This document shows, piece by piece, positions 58,831-64,000 of a DNA stretch of 64,000 nucleotides. Below the pieces are notes generated by a model. That model worked only from the letters and a program-made list of their open reading frames with translations. It was not told the origin of the DNA and did no database searches. How positions within the stretch are numbered: the stretch's first letter is position 1; the number at the start of each line of letters is the position of its first letter. The position numbers and the translations under genes are program-made. Location of the stretch: positions 12,431,108 through 12,495,107 of the forward strand of contig CM054114.1 of the NCBI GenBank assembly GCA_028673005.1, read 5' to 3'. The stretch is from Tanypteryx hageni. Lineage: Eukaryota > Arthropoda > Insecta > Odonata > Petaluridae.

Positions 58831-59469
58831 TCTTGCAATGTGTATATGTTACACGCAAGAATTTGCCAGAAATATGCATTTTTTAAGAAATTTTATGGCT
58901 TTTTCGTACTTTTTCTGGGTGTTGTCAAGGTGACCCATATATTGTTACCTCCGATTGAATTAGCGTCTATTAAGCCTTCAAATAGACGAAAGAATTGCAT
59001 TATTCGCTTCGCACTTTTTATGAAGCATCGAAATTATAGTGGTAGCAACGTCAAACTTAACAGATTGCAGCATTAATAATTGCAGATTATTATTCAGAAA
59101 ACTGCGTGTGGACTGTGGGCATTTCTAACGATTCACCAAAAGAAAACATTCTTCCTTCTTTATTTCAATACTGGAATGTTAACTTTTTCTTAAGGGAGAA
59201 GCTATTAAAATTACACTTATAAATTATAAAAACAAACATGAAATTAAAAATGACAGTTGCCTAATTTTATAAGGAAATATGGGCTATTATTACTTTTAAA
59301 CATGCAAATTTCTGACTGGCTTCGAAAAGGTTTTTTCAGGTACCACTAGTTTGTCTGAATATCATACTTTGGTTGCACGAAAAAATTCCTGTTTGTATCT
59401 CACATCAAACCGCAGTCAATTATCTCATATTGTAACCTGAACCTAGCACGTGAGCATGGACTGAACCTC

Positions 59470-59600
59470 CTCCCACCCTTCTTTCCGTCCTTTCACCGCG
59501 GCCCTATCCCACCCCCGCCGCCCTAACCCATCCCCGCCCCCCTCTCCCGCCCCGCCACTGTCCCACCCCCAGCCTCTTTCCCAGCCCCTCTCCCGCCACT
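59470..59600. repeat. C-rich stretch
   Basis: CCCACCCCCGCCGCCC and related runs just upstream of the promoter-like site below. From 58900 to 59470 no gene was recognised. Confidence 0.6.
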
Positions 59601-59685
59601 CCTCCGTCTACCATCGCTTCGCAAAGCCAATCTCCCGCTAAACATCTTCGATCCGGAGCCTTGGTGATTGACGGACTCAGAGGCT

Positions 59686-59827
59686 TATATATTCCCGCTG
59701 ACGTCACTCACTGCTCGGCCCCAATCGAGTCTCGTTTGCGGCTGTAAACATGTCGAAGAACAGGATGCTATGGTTACACGCGCGGCGGGATACGAGGCTT
59801 CAATTGCCCTACAGAGGGGCAGAATGA
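59686..59827 (+). promoter_or_regulatory. Candidate promoter with TATA, CRE and a short ORF
   Basis: TATATATT (59686-59693) and a perfect CRE, TGACGTCA (59699-59706), follow a C/G-rich stretch. An ATG in good context (AAACATGTCG, 59750) opens a 25-codon frame ending TGA 59825-59827. The frame is basic (HARRDTRLQL) and unrecognised. The CRE lies close to where transcription would begin. A donor site or second exon was not found, so this is a candidate only. Confidence 0.35.
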
Positions 59828-59949
59828 TGCTCTAAACATCGACTTATAGCAATGAAGGAAGCGCCGAAGGACTGTGCGCGTGGAATGGAGGAAGTGTGTC
59901 CATGGAAACAATGCTTCGCGATTGCAAGAGATGGATTTAATCATTGGCT

Positions 59950-61560
59950 AAAGTTTTAGGAGAGCCGAATATGTCCGCTTGTGTATATGTGGGGGCATTA
60001 CATTTTCGTATTCTCTTCTCCCAATCTTTACTCATAGAACTCGATGGGTGTTCTTGTAAATACTTGGTAGTCGCACAAAATGAATAAATAAATAAAAAAG
60101 AGATTAAGTGTCCAGGAACGTTTTCAGTTGTTCGGAAATTCGATACAGAATTCTGCGTTAAACATAAGACCTCTGTCATTCCAACAATCGTGTTATTTTT
60201 CAATCGAATGAAATTATTGTCTCTTAATTCGAACCAGGGCTGCTATGGCGGAGTTTCACTTACAATTTTTGGTTAAAATATCGACATTTACGCCTCATTC
60301 TATCGGTGCGCGATGTCATAAATTCGTTTTCTAATATAGTAGAATTAGTCTCGAATGTTATTATGCATCGTGAAATGGAAATGAGTGATAAACTTTAGGT
60401 GCTTGATATGGAAATTAATTTTGTGGATGTATCTAAAGAGTGTTGTGGTTTTTATTCCAAATAAATTATGTAAAATAAAATGCCGCTGTCCGACGACCAA
60501 TTTTGCTGATTTAGCTGCGCCATTTTGACCATTGGTGCAAGTCATTTCGAGAAAAAATGAGATCACGACAGAGTTTAAATGAAAAAAAATGGTAACCAAG
60601 GTGGTTAATTTTAGACGATATTCAGCTGTTTTTATTTGAAAATATGGAGAAGTCTTATGATCCTATCAAATCTCTATATATTATTTCATCAAAACTCGCG
60701 AACGCATAACTTAGTCGCCAAGACAAAAATTTGACACACACATTCCGCAACATCGCATCTCACTCTACTCTTTATGTAGCAAGATATATAATGCTCTACC
60801 CAGTAACATTAAAAATATAAAAATGATCGTTATTTTAAAAAACAGTAAAGTCTTTCCTCCAAAATTACTCTCTCTACAGTGCAAAAGAGTATCCAGATTA
60901 AAAAATTAATGCAATTAATGTTAGTACTTAATCTACTTATTATAAAAAATCACTAAAGCAATTCGAATGTAATTAACCTAATACAGCTATTGAAATGCAT
61001 ATCTACTAAACTGCATTTCTATTTTTTTTATTATTGTACTATGTAAATTGAGAGAAACTGTAATGACTTCTTCGACTTCTTTGACGTGTCCTATGTATAC
61101 GTATATGCATGTCTTTCTCACGTCCTTGGGTTTATAAAGTATTATATTATTAATAGTGGAACTGCCCGTCAAAATAACCGGTAGGCATGACCAAAGAATT
61201 AAATTTAAACTCTTCCCATTTATCGTTTTCTTAGAATTCATGTACAGTGCACTTAATTTCGCTAAAACTCATATGTTAACTGATATCTTCAAACCAACGC
61301 TTCCGTTGCTATGTAAACAAATCTAAAGAGAAACGAAATTACCAATGCTTATGATTGAAATTTAGGTATATAATTTGTTGTGTAATTCGCAATCAAAATT
61401 GATATTTGAAACAACGTATTACTGAAGAAATTCATGAAATCTGAAATAAAGAGATAAGCGTTCTGCATTTAACGTGGAAATTCCTTCTCCTTATGATTAA
61501 ACTGGAGATTGATTATTTAATGGTGCACATGATGGTTTCCATTTCTCAATAAAATACGTT
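59950..61560. other. Gene-free AT-rich DNA
   Basis: No gene recognised. GGAACTGCCCGTCAAAATAA at about 61158 resembles GTAACTGCCCGTCAAAAATG at about 14789 and, inverted, TCATTTTTGACGGGCAATTA at about 8542, so a fourth dispersed family may be present. Confidence 0.45.
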
Positions 61561-61614
61561 ACAATTATTCAAGAACACGCAATTTAAAAATATACTTACT
61601 TGCACCAGGTAAGT

Positions 61615-61659
61615 AGCCACTGAAGACGACTGCTTTGTAGCCGAAATGCGCATATGGTT
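61615..61659 (+). ncRNA. Hammerhead-ribozyme-like motif, copy 5
   Basis: AGCCA, CTGAAGA, C, GACTGC-TTT-GTAGCC, GAA, ATGCGCAT, A, TGGTT. Stem I AGCCA/TGGTT pairs (one wobble), stem II has one A-C mismatch, and the 8-nt block is a perfect palindrome. A half copy of the 5' side (AGCCACTGAAGACG) is at about 63131. Confidence 0.5.
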
Positions 61660-61699
61660 TTTTTAACCTTGTTAAGCGTTCTTTACCAACGAAGCGGTA

Positions 61700-62130
61700 G
61701 TAGTAGAACGCCTTATGGGCACGTCCCGTCCGTCCGTCTGTCGTAACTTTCATCTCCTAAACCGCTGGACGGATTTCAATTAAATTAAGTAGGAGTGACA
61801 CTTATTAAAATTTATCGCCAAATTGTTATTTTGAACTGAATCCGTCAATTAGAACTTCCAATTTAAATAAAAATATACTCGTATCTCGTTAAATGACATT
61901 CGTCAAGCAACAATTAATATATGTTTCTCTCCATAGCTCTTATATGATCTTTAAAGAAATAGAATAAAAACTTTATTCGGATAGGAGACAAAATTTACTA
62001 CAAAACAGTCTGCCAGTTCTCATAATTACGACTTACAGTTTTGGAGATCTTTCGGAGGTCTTTCGCTACCGTTTTATATGCATTTCCCATAAATAGCGCC
62101 TTTGAAATCTCTTTGTATTCCATTTATGGA
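61700..62130 (+). repeat. Dispersed repeat family C, diverged copy
   Basis: Starts GTCCCGTCCGTCCGTCTG and CTAAACCGCTGGACGGATTT, then AGCTCTTATATGATCT, TTATTCGGATAGGAGACAA, CATAATTACGACTTACAGTT, CGCTACCGTTTTATATGCAT and GCGCCTTTGAAATC. These blocks follow the order of the tandem units at 16711-17110. Confidence 0.7.
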
Positions 62131-62361
62131 GTGCCTTTTTCCTTCTTATTATAATTCCTGGCAAATTAGCTTCGTGTGTATTATTTTTTAAGACACCCGC
62201 CACTTGTTGTGTCACTGTTTGTGACAGACCACATATAATGAAGATAGAGACGATGACAATGTAGGTCAACATAAGAGTGTGTGTTACAAAGGAAAAGGCA
62301 AGTATTTAATGTAGCGATATTAATAAAACATTATGGCACAAACGAAATTTGTTTCAAACTC

Positions 62362-62614
62362 AGTATAGTAGAAAATGAGCGTTCTTTGCGGAACGCAGGC
62401 CGCGCACTGTCTTAAAATCAAGTGTTGTGAGCTCGTTTCCACACCACCAGCTGTGGCAGAGCTCCAGACGCATTTTTATAGTGGTATCCCCTTTAGGCAT
62501 TAATTCACTGTTTATTTCAATTACTTAACATAAGTAATAACGACCTCGCAACACTTGATTTTAAGACAGCGCGCGGCCTGCGTTCCGCAAAAAACGCTCA
62601 TATTCTGCTATACT
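62362..62614. mobile_element. Inverted-repeat MITE, 253 bp with 74-bp arms
   Basis: Arms at 62362-62435 and 62541-62614 are complementary at 68 of 74 positions and contain GCGGAACGCAGGCCGCGC. The 105-bp centre has no coding content. No target duplication was identified, so the superfamily is unknown. A transcript would form a long hairpin. Confidence 0.85.
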
Positions 62615-62759
62615 ATCGCAGTAAAAAAAAATCTGCTAAGAGCCTTTCTTGTAGGAAATTTTATTTTCTACAAGTTTGTTTATTTAAGACTTTGCCGTAT
62701 ATTTGACCGTTTCCGAGTTATTCGCGAAAAGCCGGCAGCGGATCGTGCTCAGGCGGCCA

Positions 62760-62773
62760 TTTTGGCGCCAAAA
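62760..62773. promoter_or_regulatory. E2F/DP-like palindrome TTTTGGCGCCAAAA
   Basis: A perfect 14-bp palindrome matching the textbook E2F/DP site, within a 24-bp near-palindrome (62755-62778, one mismatched pair) in a CpG-rich patch. No TATA or initiator is obvious nearby. Confidence 0.35.
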
Positions 62774-62829
62774 CGGCCGACGCTTACACGACAGACATGC
62801 CAACTTTTGATATGTTAGTTAGGTTGCCG

Positions 62830-64000
62830 TAACGGACAAATGTGACAAGTTTCAAAACTTTATGAATTATTTACCCTAACCGTCAGAAAAGCGTCCAATT
62901 TGGCTGGTCTACTTCTTCTCCCATCCCATCACTTATAGGAATGGTGTTCACTTAACAGAATAAAATAGATATTATAGAAGGATATCGATATAAGATAAAT
63001 GTTAAGAGTTCGCTTTATCGTAAATGGAGAAGTAGTTTTGCATCCAGTCAATAGAAATACCATGCAGGAGAATAATCCTTCCATCTCGGAATGCGTGCGC
63101 TTCCTAATGGACGCAATTAAGCACCACTAAAGCCACTGAAGACGCCGTCAATTTGTTTAACTCTATAATTGGTGTAGTTTACATCAAATTAAATTAAACA
63201 ACCATTAATGGTTTATTACTTAGTAATATTTCCACAAAATTGAAATAATAACGGAGAATCGATCATTTATTTTTCCCTCGGTAATTAATGCGACTTTAGG
63301 TCTCTTCGAAAAGATTTCACAGAAGAAAGCAAAGAGCCTTTTGCCTTGCTTCGGCTGATTGTGAGTCATGAACGTTTTGTTCCATCTCGAGGAATAGTTC
63401 ATCCATCTCCTCCTTGCCAAAACTAATGGTTTCGCGAGACTAATCATTTGGTCGGTGTCTGTAATTCATTCAGCAAGAATCTGAACACAAACAAAGTTGG
63501 TCTTTGTTATCGTTGTTGTGCTCAATGTTAAATGCTTTATAGAGCTGTTTATGAGTTAATTAATAATAAATTAATTAAAATTAATTAGAGACATGCGTGT
63601 GAAGTGTGGTTAAGCAAATATTGATATTTTACTAAATGCTAGTTAGACTTTCTCACAATTATGAAATGTATCTCCTATTCACAAAAGGTCTTTTATAGAT
63701 TAATTTTCTTCTTTTATGGTTTGTTTTTATTTCTCTTTTTGAGGGCATTTTTATTTGGAATTACATGAAAGAGAAGCGTAGCAATTCGGCCGTATTAACT
63801 GTAGCGAGATATATCTTTCCTTCTGCATTACCTGTTGTTTGTTTTTCACTCTTTGACTCCACGGGTCGTTGACAGTAATGAGATACGTCGAGGGCGCCTT
63901 TTGTTAAAGCTGGTGTATTTACGTTTGTCGCAAAAGGTTTTAAAATAATTTTTTTTTAGTTTTTGGGTAACTCACCACATAATTTCCACTTTTAATTTGC
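62830..64000. other. Gene-free AT-rich DNA to the window end
   Basis: No gene or complete repeat recognised. The half hammerhead-like motif near 63131 and an AT-rich palindromic patch (TTAATTAATAATAAATTAAT, about 63556) are the only structures noted. Confidence 0.5.

Noticed and set aside
1..64000. CRISPR array, bacterial operon or contamination
   Set aside because: No regularly spaced identical repeats with unique spacers and no prokaryotic gene structure; all recognisable genes are eukaryotic transposons.

Overview
The window is eukaryotic and almost certainly from an arthropod nuclear genome. It is AT-rich and intron-like, with long (TA)n, (CA)n and (GA)n tracts, short non-autonomous hAT elements with 8-bp target duplications, tRNA-derived SINEs with A and B boxes, and broken retroelement polyproteins. 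There are no bacterial-style operons or ribosome binding sites. I cannot name the species. I found no convincing intact host protein gene, no true tRNA or rRNA gene and no CRISPR array. The window is best read as an intergenic or intronic transposon graveyard with a few possible promoter-like sites.

Layout. 1-3.34 kb: a hAT (ZBED5/SCAND3-like) transposase gene, one reading frame broken by two stop codons, with a possible upstream spliced exon. 5-12 kb: microsatellites and several hAT-type MITEs (6637-7272, 8587-8904, 10858-11125). 12.2-13.65 kb: a polypurine minisatellite split by a dispersed repeat that recurs at 19.66 kb. 14.9-17.1 kb: a hairpin, a decayed Tigger/pogo-like element and a 223-bp tandem repeat that recurs at 61.9 kb. 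19.6-24 kb: A-rich and (TA)n DNA, purine and pyrimidine tracts, and an inverted pair of B-box repeats. 25.1-27 kb: an RTE-type LINE fragment and a MITE. 29.2-32.3 kb: purine then pyrimidine tracts. 32.5-38.1 kb: a foldback element, a SINE and a possible TATA promoter.

38.7-43.9 kb holds a Ty3/gypsy pol fragment into which a CR1-like LINE has inserted, with a perfect 40-bp target duplication. 47.7-49.0 kb holds two hAT elements side by side sharing the same 8-bp target word three times. 50.07-50.57 kb holds a tRNA-derived SINE cut open by a hAT MITE. 51.47-51.71 kb is a perfect 82-bp inverted repeat. The remainder to 64 kb is tandem repeats, a long pyrimidine tract, an inverted-repeat MITE and further dispersed repeats.

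The most interesting signal is a short motif found five times (32.6, 51.6, 52.9, 58.4 and 61.6 kb, both strands), with a sixth half copy at 63.1 kb. It has the layout of a type I hammerhead ribozyme: a short stem I, a CUGANGA box, a stem II closed by a UUU loop, GAAA, then an 8-nt palindrome in the stem III position. Stem I differs in sequence between copies but stays paired. In at least three copies the motif lies between inverted arms. This suggests a family of small foldback elements carrying hammerhead-like motifs, perhaps related to Penelope-like elements or retrozymes. One extra base sits between the CUGANGA box and stem II, so activity is unproven.
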